Assembly: GCA_032768795.1 (NCBI GenBank)
Contig: CP136496.1
Coordinates: forward strand, 1,984,001-2,048,000
Origin: Tremella fuciformis
Taxonomy: Eukaryota; Basidiomycota; Tremellomycetes; Tremellales; Tremellaceae
Reading direction: 5' to 3'
Length of the DNA: 64,000 nucleotides
Positions within the stretch are counted from its first letter, which is position 1. Every line of letters starts with the position of its first letter. The notes under the pieces were generated by a model, which saw only the letters and a list, made by a program, of their open reading frames with translations, searched no databases and had not been told where the DNA came from. Both the position numbers and the translations under genes were made by a program. Positions 23,016 through 33,897 of this stretch are shown in pieces.

Positions 23016-25130
23016 GATTCTAGCAGCCCAGCAGAGCGCCCATACTCAGCTCAACAGCTCTGGCGAGATTATTTCCGATAAAATCCTTGCATTCTGCATG
23101 ACACTGGCCCTGCCTGAGTCATATGCGACTACAAAGCAGAATCTCTGGATGCGACAGCCCCTGAGCTCTGCAGAGGTGAAATCGGCAGTCCAGGCTGAAT
23201 ATGAGAGGCGGAAAAATTCGGAATCGGCCACAGCTCTTGCTGCAGCAACAAGGAGACCGGCCAGACCTCCCAGAGATATGTCAAAATATTGCGATCATCA
23301 CCGGATTCATGGCCACAGCAATGCAGAATGTCATAATCAACAAAATCGGAACAAGCAGGCACAAAGAATTCTGCCCAAGGCCGAAATCGCATCACTCAGT
23401 GTTCCCATCGATTCCGACATTGGCCCAGCAGCTGCTTTTGATGCTGTGGCAACCGCATCAGCCTATCATGCAAAATGCGACCGCTATGAATTTATTATCG
23501 ATTCTGGTGCAACACATCACATGTGTAATGATGCTCAAATGCTGTCGGATCTCAAACCGGCTCAGAAAATGCAAGTCCGGTTTGGCAATTCAGCACATTT
23601 GCCTTGCAACATGACTGGCACTCTCCACCTGGCCGGAATCGCATTTCCAGGCTGTCTATATATTCCTGGGCTAGATCGGAACCTCATCTCGGTCTCTGCA
23701 ACTCCACAAGGCATGGGATGGAAATTTGCGGCCAGAAATGCGATCTTGTATCAAATGAGCACCGGAAACCCTCTTATCACTGCTCCAAAGCGATCCGGTC
23801 TCTATACATATCAGGAGGCAAGCGCATCAGCAAATATCGCTTCTGCAGCTGATTTACAAGACATCCATGAGCGACTTGGCCATTTAAATATATCTGGTGT
23901 GCTCAGAGTGGTCAGAAGTGGGAGAATGGGCAATATCGAAATTTCAGCTTCTGATGCAAAGACATTCCAGTGCCAGAGCTGCATTTTAGGCAAAACCGGC
24001 CGACTTCCATCATTACCAAGCGATATCAGAGCATCCACACCGCTTGAGATTGTCCACATTGACTTGTGGGGTCCTGCCAGAGTGCCATCTATCAATGGTG
24101 CTCGATATTTCTTGACTTGCTATGACGACTTTACAAGGAAATCGCATTTGTATTTCCTTAAACAAAAATCAGGAGCATTTGAGGCGATTCAGCAATATAT
24201 CGCTTTAGTTGAGCGACAGCTATGCACCAAAGTCAAAACAATCAGATCCGACAATGGAGGTGAATTTTGCTCAAATGAGTGGAAACAATTCATGAGAAGT
24301 CACGGAATTCAGCATGTTCAAGTCCCACCAGATGCGCACACTCAGAATGGGCGGGTTGAAAGATTGCATCTCACAATCCTCAATGGTGTCAGAACCGTGC
24401 TTGTTCATTCCGGATTACCTCAAGATCTTTGGGCTGAAGCGGCAAATTATATAGCCTACACTCGGAATCGCACACCCTGTGGCCCAAAGCAGGAGATTCC
24501 TGAAGACAAATGGCAAAATCGAAATTGCCAAATTACACACCTTCAACCATTTGGCTGCAAGGCATTTTTCCGAAATCATACAGAGAAAAATAAGCTTGCA
24601 CCAAGGTATCAAGAGGGGATCCTTGTGGGGTATCAAGAAGCCACAAACAATTACCGGATATATTCAAGATCAACCGGCAGCATCACCATCAGCAGGGATG
24701 TCATATTTGCCAACACAGAATTTAACAATTCTGAGCAAATAGAAATTCCGGAATTAGAACTCAAACGTTCACAGCCTCGAATCCAGTCCGATCAGTCTGT
24801 TCTTTTGCAGGATGATAGTCTGCATGCTCCGCCACCACCTCCAAATCACGGAATGCAGGAAGTTGAGCGGTTCTTTCAACATCTGGCAAATGAGCAAAAG
24901 CTTGTCAATGTCATTGAAAGAGATCATCATCGCCAAATTGCTGCAGAACGCCGCGCTTCTGCTGCTCCACCAATACTGCAGCAAGGGGGGGATAATTCAA
25001 GCGACTCAGACTCATCAGATGAGCTGAATTTGCGAGATGATGAGGAATTTGAGGGAGCCAACATCGCATATGCCTTACTTGCAACCAATATACCTCAAAC
25101 ATACTTGCAAGCGCGAAATTCTGGCGAGTG
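23016..25130 (+). pseudogene. Copia copy C2: internal gag-pol fragment
   Basis: Open plus-strand frame starting inside gag (LAAQQSAHTQ) and running through the CX2HX4HX4C knuckle, DSGATHHMC protease, HHCC zinc region, HIDLWG, RSDNGGEF and NGRVER to the acidic linker. It stops at the C9 5' LTR (after RNSGE). Start and end of the element are missing: the left is cut by C3, the right by C9. The apparent N-terminus of the long frame here is LTR sequence of C3 and not real. No stop within the fragment. Confidence 0.88.
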
Positions 25131-25281
25131 TGTCAGAATTGTGAGCAATACTGATCTGTGCCACACTGCCACACTGCCACATCGCTTTCAGCCCTTTCCT
25201 ATTACATAAGGAAACTCTATAGCGTCGCTTTTCCTGCTCTGTGAGCAGGGAGCTTGTCTATGCATTTCATATCATCCGACA
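25131..25281 (+). repeat. 5' LTR of C9
   Basis: 151 bp, TGTCAGAATTG...ATCCGACA; clearly diverged from the 3' LTR of the same element. Confidence 0.92.
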
Positions 25282-26332
25282 GGTTATGAGCCTGAATCGC
25301 ATCCGATTCGCCTGCCGACAAGTGACCAAATAGAGCTCGACGCGCTCTTTCACGAGGTACCCTCGGATTTTCGGTAGCTCCAGCGGTTCACCCGCAATCG
25401 CCTTCGCCAAATACTCGGTTTCCGGCTACCCTCCTCCCTACCTACCATCTCTGTCGCTTCACCTACAAGCGCCAGAAAAACACAGCACTCTCTCTACAGT
25501 GCGAACACACGTCTTACGGCCCCTGAAGAGTCCAGCACTCACAGAAGGCCGGGATAACGGACGTTCACAACTTCAACAATTTCTCGCGATCTAGCCACCC
25601 GATCGATCTCTCCGTTTTACACAGCACCGTCTGTTGTTGGATCCATCGTCACGGTAAAGCACAGCCCGGCAGCTAGTACCGTTTCCGAGATATCGATTTA
25701 TCATTTTCGGCAAACTGCAAATTTGGAGTTGAGTCTTCCAACACCAGGAAATCGATTTCTCGCCCATTACTCCACCGATCCGCCTGCCGTTCCTACACAA
25801 CATAGGGGCCACTACAGGCTATATTTCAGCACCGGCAGAGCACAATCGGCCGACTCGTTCTTGAGTAATTCCATCATTCCTGAAATCGGATTTCCGATTT
25901 CTCAACATCATTGCTTCTGCCCTATCGCTGGGCGAAATCGCGGCCTGCTGGGCTTGGCAGGTGAAGGCAAACGTCCTGGCCGGTCTAGGTTACACCGAAG
26001 GAGTTCAAGCAAATCCGGACCTGGCTCTGCAGAAATCAAACCTTGGGCCGATTCCCAGGCTTGGTGGAGCACCCAGGAGGTCGTACACCGTTCCGGTGGC
26101 CGCAGAATCCAGTGAAACCTGGTGGGCAGCCTCTGAGCCTTCTGGCAATTCAAGCTGCTCTCGCTTTCAGCTGAGTCTCTCTGAGAGTCTCATTCAAACT
26201 TTTGCGATTGCAGCTGACACCCGCATATTTAAAATCTCTCCTTTGCACACAATATACTTCGCAACGGCCTCTATCATCCCTATCAACAAAACCGAATTTG
26301 ATTGAGCCGTTCTTGAGAAATAATTTTTGGAA

Positions 26333-29300
26333 ATGGAGGAGAGCGAAATCAAAATCAAAGTTGTTACTTTGAAAGGCAGCGATAATTATCCTCAATGGGA
26401 ATCGCATATCGCCACCACCCTCATGGGCAAGGGACTGCTTGCCTGCATCAGAACCGAACCGATTTCGCCAATTTCAGCTGCAGAACAGCTCAAATTCGAT
26501 AAGGCCTTTTCCATCATCTTTCAGTCGCTCTCTGAGACCGTCCAAGCCGCCCTGCCAGCCTCAGTCAAAGACTGGACATCGCCCTCACCCAAGGCTCTTT
26601 GGGACGAAATTAAGCGGCAGCATTCAGCCTCAACCGGTGCCAGGCAGGCCGCTTTATTCCAATCGCTTGCCAGAGCTTCAATTATCGATGGAGAAGATCC
26701 GATGCCAATTCTAGCAGCCCAGCAGAGCGCCCACACTCAGCTCAACAGCTCTGGCGAAATTATTTCCGATAAAATCCTTGCTTTCTGCATGACTCTTGCT
26801 CTCCCTGAGTCATATGCGACCACAAAGCAGAATTTATGGATGCGACAGCCTCTCAGCTCTGCAGAGGTCAAATCGGCAGTGCAGGCTGAATTTGAGAGGC
26901 GAAAGAATTCCGAATCGGCCTCAGCTCTAGCTGCAGCTGCAGCACGGAGACCGACACCATTCAAGCCCAATCGGCCCAGAGATATGTCGAAATATTGCGA
27001 CCATCATCGGATTCATGGCCACAGCAATGCAGAATGTCATAATCAACAAAATCGGACACAAAGAATTCCGCCCAAGGCCGAAATTGCCTCTGTCAGCCCT
27101 GAGACCGATACCGACATTGGACCAGCATCTGCTTTCAATGCAGTAGCGACCGCATCCGCCTATCATGCGAAATGCGACCGCTATGAATTTATTATTGATT
27201 CTGGAGCAACACATCACATGTGTAATGATGCTCAAATGCTATCGGATCTGAAACCGGCTCAGAAAATGCAAGTCCGGTTTGGCAATTCAGCCTATTTGCC
27301 TTGCAACATGACCGGTACCCTCTACATTGCCGGAATCGCTTTTCCAGGCTGTCTATATATTCCTGGGCTTGATCGGAACCTCATTTCGGTCTCTGCAACT
27401 CCACAAGGCCTGGGATGGAAATTTGCTGCCGGAAATGCCCGACTCTGCAGAATGGACACCGGAAATCATCTCCTCACAGCCCCAAAGCGATCCGGGTTGT
27501 ATGTATATCAGGAGGCAAGCGCATCAGCCAATATCGCTTCTACAGCTGATATCCAAGACATCCATGAGCGACTTGGCCATTTGAATATATCTGCAGTCAT
27601 GAGAGTCATCAGGAGTGGAAGAATGGGCGATATCGAAATTTCAGCTGCAGATGCAAAGTCATTCCAGTGCCAGAGCTGCATTTTAGGCAAGACCGGCCGA
27701 CTTCCATCATTACCAAGCGATATTAGAGCATCTACACCGCTTGAGATTGTCCACATTGATTTATGGGGCCCTGCCAGAGTCCCATCAATTAATGGAGCTC
27801 GATATTTCCTCACTTGTTATGATGATTTCACAAGGAAATCGCATTTGTACTTCCTCAAGCAGAAATCTGGAGCATTTGAAGCGATTCAGCAATATATCGC
27901 TTTAGTTGAAAGGCAATTGTCTACAAAGGTCAAAACAATCAGATCCGACAATGGTGGTGAATTCTCCTCAAATGAGTGGAAACAATTCATGAGGAATCAC
28001 GGAATTCAGCATATTCAGGTCCCACCAGATGCGCACACTCAGAATGGACGAGTTGAAAGATTGCACCTCACAATCCTCAATGGTGTCAGAACTGTGCTTG
28101 TCCATTCCGGATTACCTCAGAATCTTTGGGCTGAAGCGGCAAATTATATAGCCTACACTCGAAATCGCACACCCTGTGGTCCACAGCAGGAAATACCTGA
28201 AGACAAGTGGCAAAATCGAAAATCCCAGCTTGATCATCTTCAACCATTTGGCTGCAAGGCATTTTTCCGAAATCATACAGAGAAAAACAAGCTTGCACCA
28301 AGGTATCAAGAGGGGATCCTTGTGGGGTATCAAGAGGCCACCAACAATTACCGGATATATTCAAAATCAACCGGCAGCATCACCATCAGCAGGGATGTCA
28401 TATTTGCCAACACAGAATTTAACAATTCTGAGCAAATTGAAATTCCGGAATTGGAACTTAAGGGTTCACAGCCTGAAATCGAGTCCGACAAATCTGTCCT
28501 TCTGCAGGAAGATAGTCTGCAGGAGCCTCTACCGCCACCAAAACAGGGAATGCAGGAGGTAGAGCGGTTCTTTCAAAATTTGGCACATGAGCAGCAAAAC
28601 ATAAAACAAGCTCCAAAAGTGATTGAAAGAGATCATCATCGCCAAATTGCTGCAGAACGACGCGCTTCTGCTGCTCCACCGATACTGCAGCAAGGGGGGC
28701 ATAATGGCAATAATCCCAGCGATATCTCAAGCGACTCAGACTCATCAGATGAGCTGAATTTGCGAGATGATGAGGAGTTTGAAGGTGCAAATGTTGCCTA
28801 TGCTTTACTTGCAACAAATATACCCCAAACATACTTGCAAGCGCGAGACTCTGGCGAGTGGGAGCACTGGAGAGCCAGCATGGACTCAGAGCTTGCCAAA
28901 ATGGACAAATATCGAGTTTGGGAAGTTGTGGATCGCTCAAATCAAAGAGTCCTCAAAGGCAAATGGGTCTACACCAGAAAAATTGATGGTGAAACCGGCC
29001 AGCCTTCAACATATAAGGCCAGATTTGTTGCCAAGGGCTATTCTCAAATTGAAGGACTCGATTTCAATGAGTTATTTGCCTCTGTTGCGCACAAAGACAC
29101 CATCAGAGTCTTCCTGGCATTGGTCAATCACTTCAACATGGAGTGTGACCAAGTAGACATCATTGCAGCCTTCCTCAATGGCGATTTGGAGGAGGAAATA
29201 TATATGGAACCACCAGAGGGTTCCAATGTACCTGCAGGCAAAATTTTGCGACTCAGAAAATCGCTTTATGGTCTCAAGCAGTCTCCTAGATGCTTCAACA

Positions 29301-30373
29301 AAGCTCTAGATCATTGGCTTCGGTCTCAAGGCCTCAAACCAACCTCTGCAGACCCTTGTCTGTACTATAAATTCGAAAATGGCAATTTCCTCATGCTCTC
29401 TGTTCATGTGGATGATCAATTGATTGCTTGCAACAACAGAAAGTATTTGGACGCTTTCAAAATCGCCCTCAACTCAGAATTTGAGTGCAAGGACTCAGGA
29501 CCAGTCTCCTACTTCTTGGGATTCAATATTCATCGAGATCGGACTCAAAACAAGCTGTTCATGAGTCAAGAACATTATTTGGAGTCAATTTTGGACCGGT
29601 TTGGTATGAGTGATTGCAACCCAGCCAGAACTCCTCTGCCTACCAATTTTCGCCCCATTCCAGCCACAGACACCGAATTTGAGGAGGCAAAACATTACCC
29701 ATATGCTCAAGCAGTGGGAGCCATTCTTTATGCCTCAACAATTACAAGACCGGATCTCGCTTTTCCAGCTTCTCTGCTGTCAAGATATATATCCAAATAC
29801 AACACAGAGCACTGGAAAGCGGCCAAACATCTACTTCGGTACATCAGAGGCACCACAGACCTTTGTTTGACCTTCAACAAAGAGAATTCAAACAGGATTG
29901 CTCTGGGCTATGCAGATGCAGACTGGGGAGGCGATCTAGACACAAGGAGATCGACTACAGGCTACATCTTCAAGGTCTATGGTGGAGTTGTGGCCTGGAA
30001 AAGTCGACGTCAAAATACAGTGGCGCTTTCCACCACAGAAGCAGAGCTTATGGCCTCTTCTGAAGCGACCAGACAAGCCATTTGGCTCAGGCAACTTCTC
30101 AGTGATCTCCAGCTTGAATTGGAGCAGCCCCTGCCAATTCTAAACGACAACAATGGAGCAATTGCCTTGTCAAAGAACCCAGTCAACCATGACAAGTCAA
30201 AGCACATTGACATGAGACACAAGTTTGTCAGAGAGAAGGTGGAGGACAACACAGTGACCCTATCACATGTCCCATCAGCTGAGAACATGGCGGATCTCCT
30301 CACCAAATCGCTCCCAGCAGAGGTATTCAACAGGCTGAGGGAGTTACTTGGAGTTCAGCAAAGATCAGATTGA
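26333..30373 (+). CDS. Copia gag-pol polyprotein (C9)
   Basis: About 1,346 codons from the ATG at 26333 (MEESEIKIK; the preceding TTG GAA is not a start). All family motifs are present: CX2HX4HX4C, DSGATHHMC, HERLGHLN/CQSC, HIDLWG, RSDNGGEF, HVDDQLI, YADADWGG, STTEAEL. No stop or frameshift. Its pol half is nearly the same as C7, whereas its gag resembles C5. The coding region is intact but the element is probably disabled, because its 3' LTR is split by G1. Confidence 0.94.
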   Translation: MEESEIKIKVVTLKGSDNYPQWESHIATTLMGKGLLACIRTEPISPISAAEQLKFDKAFSIIFQSLSETVQAALPASVKDWTSPSPKALWDEIKRQHSASTGARQAALFQSLARASIIDGEDPMPILAAQQSAHTQLNSSGEIISDKILAFCMTLALPESYATTKQNLWMRQPLSSAEVKSAVQAEFERRKNSESASALAAAAARRPTPFKPNRPRDMSKYCDHHRIHGHSNAECHNQQNRTQRIPPKAEIASVSPETDTDIGPASAFNAVATASAYHAKCDRYEFIIDSGATHHMCNDAQMLSDLKPAQKMQVRFGNSAYLPCNMTGTLYIAGIAFPGCLYIPGLDRNLISVSATPQGLGWKFAAGNARLCRMDTGNHLLTAPKRSGLYVYQEASASANIASTADIQDIHERLGHLNISAVMRVIRSGRMGDIEISAADAKSFQCQSCILGKTGRLPSLPSDIRASTPLEIVHIDLWGPARVPSINGARYFLTCYDDFTRKSHLYFLKQKSGAFEAIQQYIALVERQLSTKVKTIRSDNGGEFSSNEWKQFMRNHGIQHIQVPPDAHTQNGRVERLHLTILNGVRTVLVHSGLPQNLWAEAANYIAYTRNRTPCGPQQEIPEDKWQNRKSQLDHLQPFGCKAFFRNHTEKNKLAPRYQEGILVGYQEATNNYRIYSKSTGSITISRDVIFANTEFNNSEQIEIPELELKGSQPEIESDKSVLLQEDSLQEPLPPPKQGMQEVERFFQNLAHEQQNIKQAPKVIERDHHRQIAAERRASAAPPILQQGGHNGNNPSDISSDSDSSDELNLRDDEEFEGANVAYALLATNIPQTYLQARDSGEWEHWRASMDSELAKMDKYRVWEVVDRSNQRVLKGKWVYTRKIDGETGQPSTYKARFVAKGYSQIEGLDFNELFASVAHKDTIRVFLALVNHFNMECDQVDIIAAFLNGDLEEEIYMEPPEGSNVPAGKILRLRKSLYGLKQSPRCFNKALDHWLRSQGLKPTSADPCLYYKFENGNFLMLSVHVDDQLIACNNRKYLDAFKIALNSEFECKDSGPVSYFLGFNIHRDRTQNKLFMSQEHYLESILDRFGMSDCNPARTPLPTNFRPIPATDTEFEEAKHYPYAQAVGAILYASTITRPDLAFPASLLSRYISKYNTEHWKAAKHLLRYIRGTTDLCLTFNKENSNRIALGYADADWGGDLDTRRSTTGYIFKVYGGVVAWKSRRQNTVALSTTEAELMASSEATRQAIWLRQLLSDLQLELEQPLPILNDNNGAIALSKNPVNHDKSKHIDMRHKFVREKVEDNTVTLSHVPSAENMADLLTKSLPAEVFNRLRELLGVQQRSD

Positions 30374-30380
30374 GTGGGAG

Positions 30381-30412
30381 TGTTGGAATTGTGAGCAATA
30401 CTGATCTGTGCC
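30381..30412 (+). repeat. 3' LTR of C9, first part
   Basis: First 32 bp of the LTR (TGTTGGAATTG...), cut by G1. It resumes at 39459 after the duplicated gtgcc. Confidence 0.92.
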
Positions 30413-30816
30413 TGTCACGGGGCCTGGCCGGTCGTCGACTGATAGGCCCTCTCACACGTGCTGTCTGTCAATCTGTCTCTGTCCTCCACGAGAAGGTGTG
30501 TCCTACAGCCTCTCGTGCGTCGACAACACGGCTGCGCCGTTACTTTCTATCCATGGGACTCAATACCACGGTGCTAAGGACGGTCTACGGGTGAGGGCTT
30601 GTATATATATCACCCGTGCCCTCCTCTGCACCGCCTTGGGCTTTCTCCTTGAAACACCATCGACGAGGCTCGAGCTCTAAAGTCGTCGAGGCTACTCGAG
30701 CGTCGTCGAGGCTACTCGAGGATCGACGATAGGCTCACGTGTTTGACAGGCGTGCTGGGCTGGAACGAGGCTCGTAGGCGTGCTTTGGTGATCATGGAGG
30801 CGTGGCCGACGTGACA
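30413..30816 (-). repeat. 3' LTR of G1
   Basis: 404 bp; pairs with 39050-39453. Contains a TATA run at 30602-30610 and repeated CGTCGAGGCTACTCGAG blocks. Confidence 0.95.
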
Positions 30817-30830
30817 CTCTGCCCCCCTCT
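30817..30830 (-). promoter_or_regulatory. Polypurine tract of G1
   Basis: On the minus strand AGAGGGGGGCAGAG directly abuts the 3' LTR, as expected for the plus-strand DNA primer. Confidence 0.85.
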
Positions 30831-31434
30831 GAAATCGAGCTCCTGCGAGATGGCGGGCGAGGCGGGGCAGCTTGTATGGCCTGAGCCTTTGCTCCCGCCT
30901 CGCGCTAAGCCGTATCTTTTGGTCATTCCTCGCAGGGCTGATCCCGAGGGTCTGTGGGTGTGTAAGCAGGGCCTGGTCTCGTCGACGGTCCGTCCTTCTT
31001 GGTCGCTCGAGGTCTCGCGCAGCTGGTGCTATCTTTCTAGGCGCTAGTCGGGGCGTAGGCTGTGTTGCCGTTGTGGAGTGACTAACGGGCACAGGTAGTG
31101 TGCAGCCCGCATGTGTCCCGACGCGCGTGGTGTCGAGGGTGATCCCTGTGCTGGATAGCCCGCCCGTTGCTGAGCTATAGGCGTCTCATGCTGGAATTTG
31201 CGCGTATGTAAGTCGACCTCGAGTCGACCTCGGCCACGAGGCCGGGGTCAGATTGCCCAATGCGGCAGTCGCCGCGAGATAACCGGTGATTGCCGCTCCG
31301 CGCTACGCCCTTCTGTCGATCATGTTGCTCGTTGCTAGGCAACAAGTCGCCAAACTGTCGTGAAAAGTCGTGTTGCCTGCTCTCGTCGTCAAGTGCCCTC
31401 TCGTCCCTCGTCCCCGCCATGTCCCCTCCAAAAG
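30831..31434. other. Non-coding segment of G1 upstream of the antisense gene
   Basis: About 600 bp with no convincing coding frame. It would be the promoter region of the plus-strand gene below and the 3' untranslated region of the minus-strand genomic RNA. Confidence 0.45.
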
Positions 31435-31442
31435 GTATAAAC
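31435..31442 (+). promoter_or_regulatory. TATA box of the antisense gene in G1
   Basis: GTATAAAC lies about 65 bp before the ATG at 31502, which leaves room for transcription to start near 31465-31475 and a leader of about 30 nt. Inferred from position only. Confidence 0.55.
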
Positions 31443-31501
31443 CCCCTCTCGACGAGGCTACTCGTCCCGTCCATTCCAAACTCTCCACTCCAACGCATCA
31501 T

Positions 31502-33757
31502 ATGTTCTCCAACGCCACCGATCCCTCCCTCAAAATCGTCCTCCGAGGACGACCTCTACGCCTGGTCACGATGACCAAAACCCCTTCCCCCAGCCCCACG
31601 ACGCCGCCATCCTCCCCCGAGTCGGCTGTCGACGCTCCCCCTCCTCGACTGTTCCCTCGATGGGCGGTCCATCCTCGAACTCCGGAGCCCACACCGGTCG
31701 AGGAGATCGACGAGCTCGTCAATGAGCTCGACTGGTCGGATGCGGCCAGTGCTGCGCCAAGCGGTGAGTGATTGTTGAGCCACCCTACTGCTTGTATTGA
31801 TGCCCAGGGCGTACAGCGATTCTGCGCTCGCTAGCAGACATACACGCCGAGATCCGTCGGCACCAGGGGACCGTCAGAGCCGCTAGGGAGAGTAGCTGTG
31901 CTACCTCCTCTACGTCCAGCGGCTACTCAGACGCCTCGCCCCCGTCTTCCCAGGCTTCCGACGCGGCTTTCGCTGGCGAGAGTCGCTATCGAGAAGCCCA
32001 CTCCTTGCCGTTCGAGCCGGCCTCGCCTCGGCCTCTTCGCCCCTACATTGGTGGTGGGACCGGATCCCCCATCATACCGCCCTATCCCCTCGTCCCCCTC
32101 GGCTCGCCTATCCTTCTCCTTCCCCCGCCTTCTATGCCTCCGCCTTCTATGCCTCCGCCATCCCGCTCTCCGACTCCGGCAATCAACCCACGCCGCCGGC
32201 GTCGAGTCGAGTCGCCCGGTTCCCCAGGCAACACTCCCCTGCCAACGATACCGCCTCCCCTCTCCCCAACCCCAAAGCGTCGTCGCGTGTCGCCTGTTGG
32301 CGGCATGTACTCCTCTCGCCTGCGTTCAGCCTCAACCCGGTATCTTGGGGTGTCTGAGGTAGCCGATGCTCTCCCGGCCGCCGTGGACAACGCAGGTGTA
32401 GGAGAAGACGTCGTGGAGGGGAGCATCTCGACGGGAGACGGATCCGAAGCGGGCAGCGAAGGATCCGTTGGGGAATCCGAAGCGGGCAGTGGAGGATCCG
32501 ATGGGGAGGGAAGCGAGGCGTTGTCGAGGCTACTCGAGGCTGGCCCTCGAGTCCGGTGTAGGAATGCGCTGGACCGCGCCTTTTTCGGTACGTCCGCCAT
32601 CTGTTGAGGTCCCCGCTCATTCCCAGGGCCATTCTACCCGACGTTCGGCCGGGGATCGAATAGGACCCTCCCATGGGCCCTGGTGCGTTGTTGTCTTCTA
32701 CTCTCCAGCCTCTCACGCTGATCTTGCAGGCTCAGGCAAAAGGGCGACCTCTCCGCACGCTCAACGGCCGCCAGCGATGCCAGCGGTGTCGTTCGGACAA
32801 CTTGCCGTGTAGGGTCCTAGATGGAGGCGGGCCGAAGTTGAAGTGCTACACCTGTGGCACAGCCTCAGGTTGCTCGTTCAACTCCAGCCCGACTCCTCGA
32901 CGACCCGCCGGCTCGTCCTCGACACCCAGAGCTCGCCGGGCTGTGAGTGTCACGATGCTGCGCTCTCCCGTTGGCAGAGGCCCTCTCGCACAATATCAGA
33001 GTCAAGAATAAAGGATAAAGGGGTAGAAACGAGGATGTCGAGGTAGGATCCTCGTCGAGGTTGGATCCTCGTCGAGGTTACAAGGTCGTCGAGGTAACAA
33101 GGTCGTCGAGGATACAGCGTGAGTGCGACTCAGCCACGCTGCGTGCCACGGAGAGAGTGAGATCGTCAATGGTGATCCATGAGACTCAATCAGAGAGTGC
33201 TGAAGAACTACGACGGGCGCCCGGGGCATCCTATATGACTCTGCGCCTGCTTCCCGTCGTCGCGCGTTCATCCAACGTCTACTCCCTCGTCGAGGTTCTC
33301 CAGCCCGAGGTAGGTCACGTGTCGGCCACGTGAGAGGTGTCGGTCACGTGCGTAGGTTGTCGAGGGCGTGGCCGTCGTGACAGTGAGCTTCGCGGATGTC
33401 GACCCGCCTTCGCCGACTCCCGCCCCCACGCCTGTTGTCGGCCCGGCCGCCTTCACCGACCGACTTCGCCGGTCGGTTCGTCAACCCGTGCCGGCTCCCG
33501 TGCCGCCTCCGACGCCGCCTCCGGTGTCGACTCCTGCCCGCCCATCCGCGCCAGCTCCCTTGTCGTGGACTCCCTCGACGAGGCTCGACATCGGTGTCCT
33601 TCAGCACCATGTCACGCTGGCCCAGTCCATCCCGGCGGACAGGGCGTACCACGTCGAGGAGGCGAGGCGGCACGCGAGGCTCCTGGGGCTGGACCTTAGG
33701 GCGATGGTCGGGCCCATGTTCGACAACGTGGTGGAGGCGAGTGGTTCGGGGTCGTGA
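31502..33757 (+). pseudogene. Antisense accessory gene of G1, four exons, Zn-cluster protein, broken by solo LTR
   Basis: Exons 31502-31763, 31808-32587, 32627-32682 and 32730-33757, with the last exon split by a solo LTR (32948-33382). The three introns (44, 39, 47 nt) have GT-AG ends; the third has a CTGAT branch-like site. Omitting introns, LTR and one TSD copy leaves 1,686 nt, an exact 562-codon frame, which supports the model. The protein is rich in Pro, Ser and Asp/Glu and mostly disordered. Near residue 380 it has C-X2-C-X6-C-X11-C-X2-C-X5-C, close to the fungal Zn2Cys6 (GAL4) spacing, preceded by basic residues. The C-terminus is more ordered (YHVEEARRHARLLGL). It is convergent with pol (stop at 33898). 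No known gypsy protein matches. It may be a captured host gene or a regulator; function unknown. Confidence 0.7.
32948..33382 (-). repeat. Solo LTR of a G1-related family
   Basis: 435 bp beginning TGTCACG and ending CGTGACA, flanked by the 5 bp duplication gtgag (32943-32947, 33383-33387). The first 45 bp and last 20 bp resemble the G1 LTR (CCCTCTCGCAC; GGCGTGGCCGTCGTGACA) but the middle differs, so it comes from a related family. It contains a degenerate tandem array of GGTCGTCGAGG-like units near 33030-33115. A full element must have inserted and then been lost by LTR-LTR recombination. Confidence 0.85.
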
Positions 33758-33897
33758 ATGTAGATAGTGTACATAGTTCTTTCTTAGCTCATGTTCATAT
33801 GCCGTGTTGTTCATGTTGTACAGGGGATGCAGGGATAGGACTCAGCTTGGGTGACAAATCTCGATCCAGATCATCGTCACCGCCAGTAGTCCATGCG

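Noticed and set aside
22972..25209. Apparent 745-codon gag-pol with a novel N- and C-terminus
   Set aside because: Both ends are LTR sequence of neighbouring elements (C3 and C9); only 23016-25130 is C2.
25723..26115. 130-codon frame in the copia leader, seen in several copies
   Set aside because: Length and frame are not kept between subfamilies and no domain is visible; more likely conserved RNA sequence than protein.
32082..32716. Minus-strand Pro/Ser-rich frames of 172-177 codons opposite the antisense gene
   Set aside because: GC-rich shadow frames; they lack splice or motif support, while the plus strand shows both.
33337..33767. Separate small plus-strand genes near the end of G1
   Set aside because: The frame at 33383-33757 is the continuation of the antisense gene after the solo LTR; other frames are shadows.
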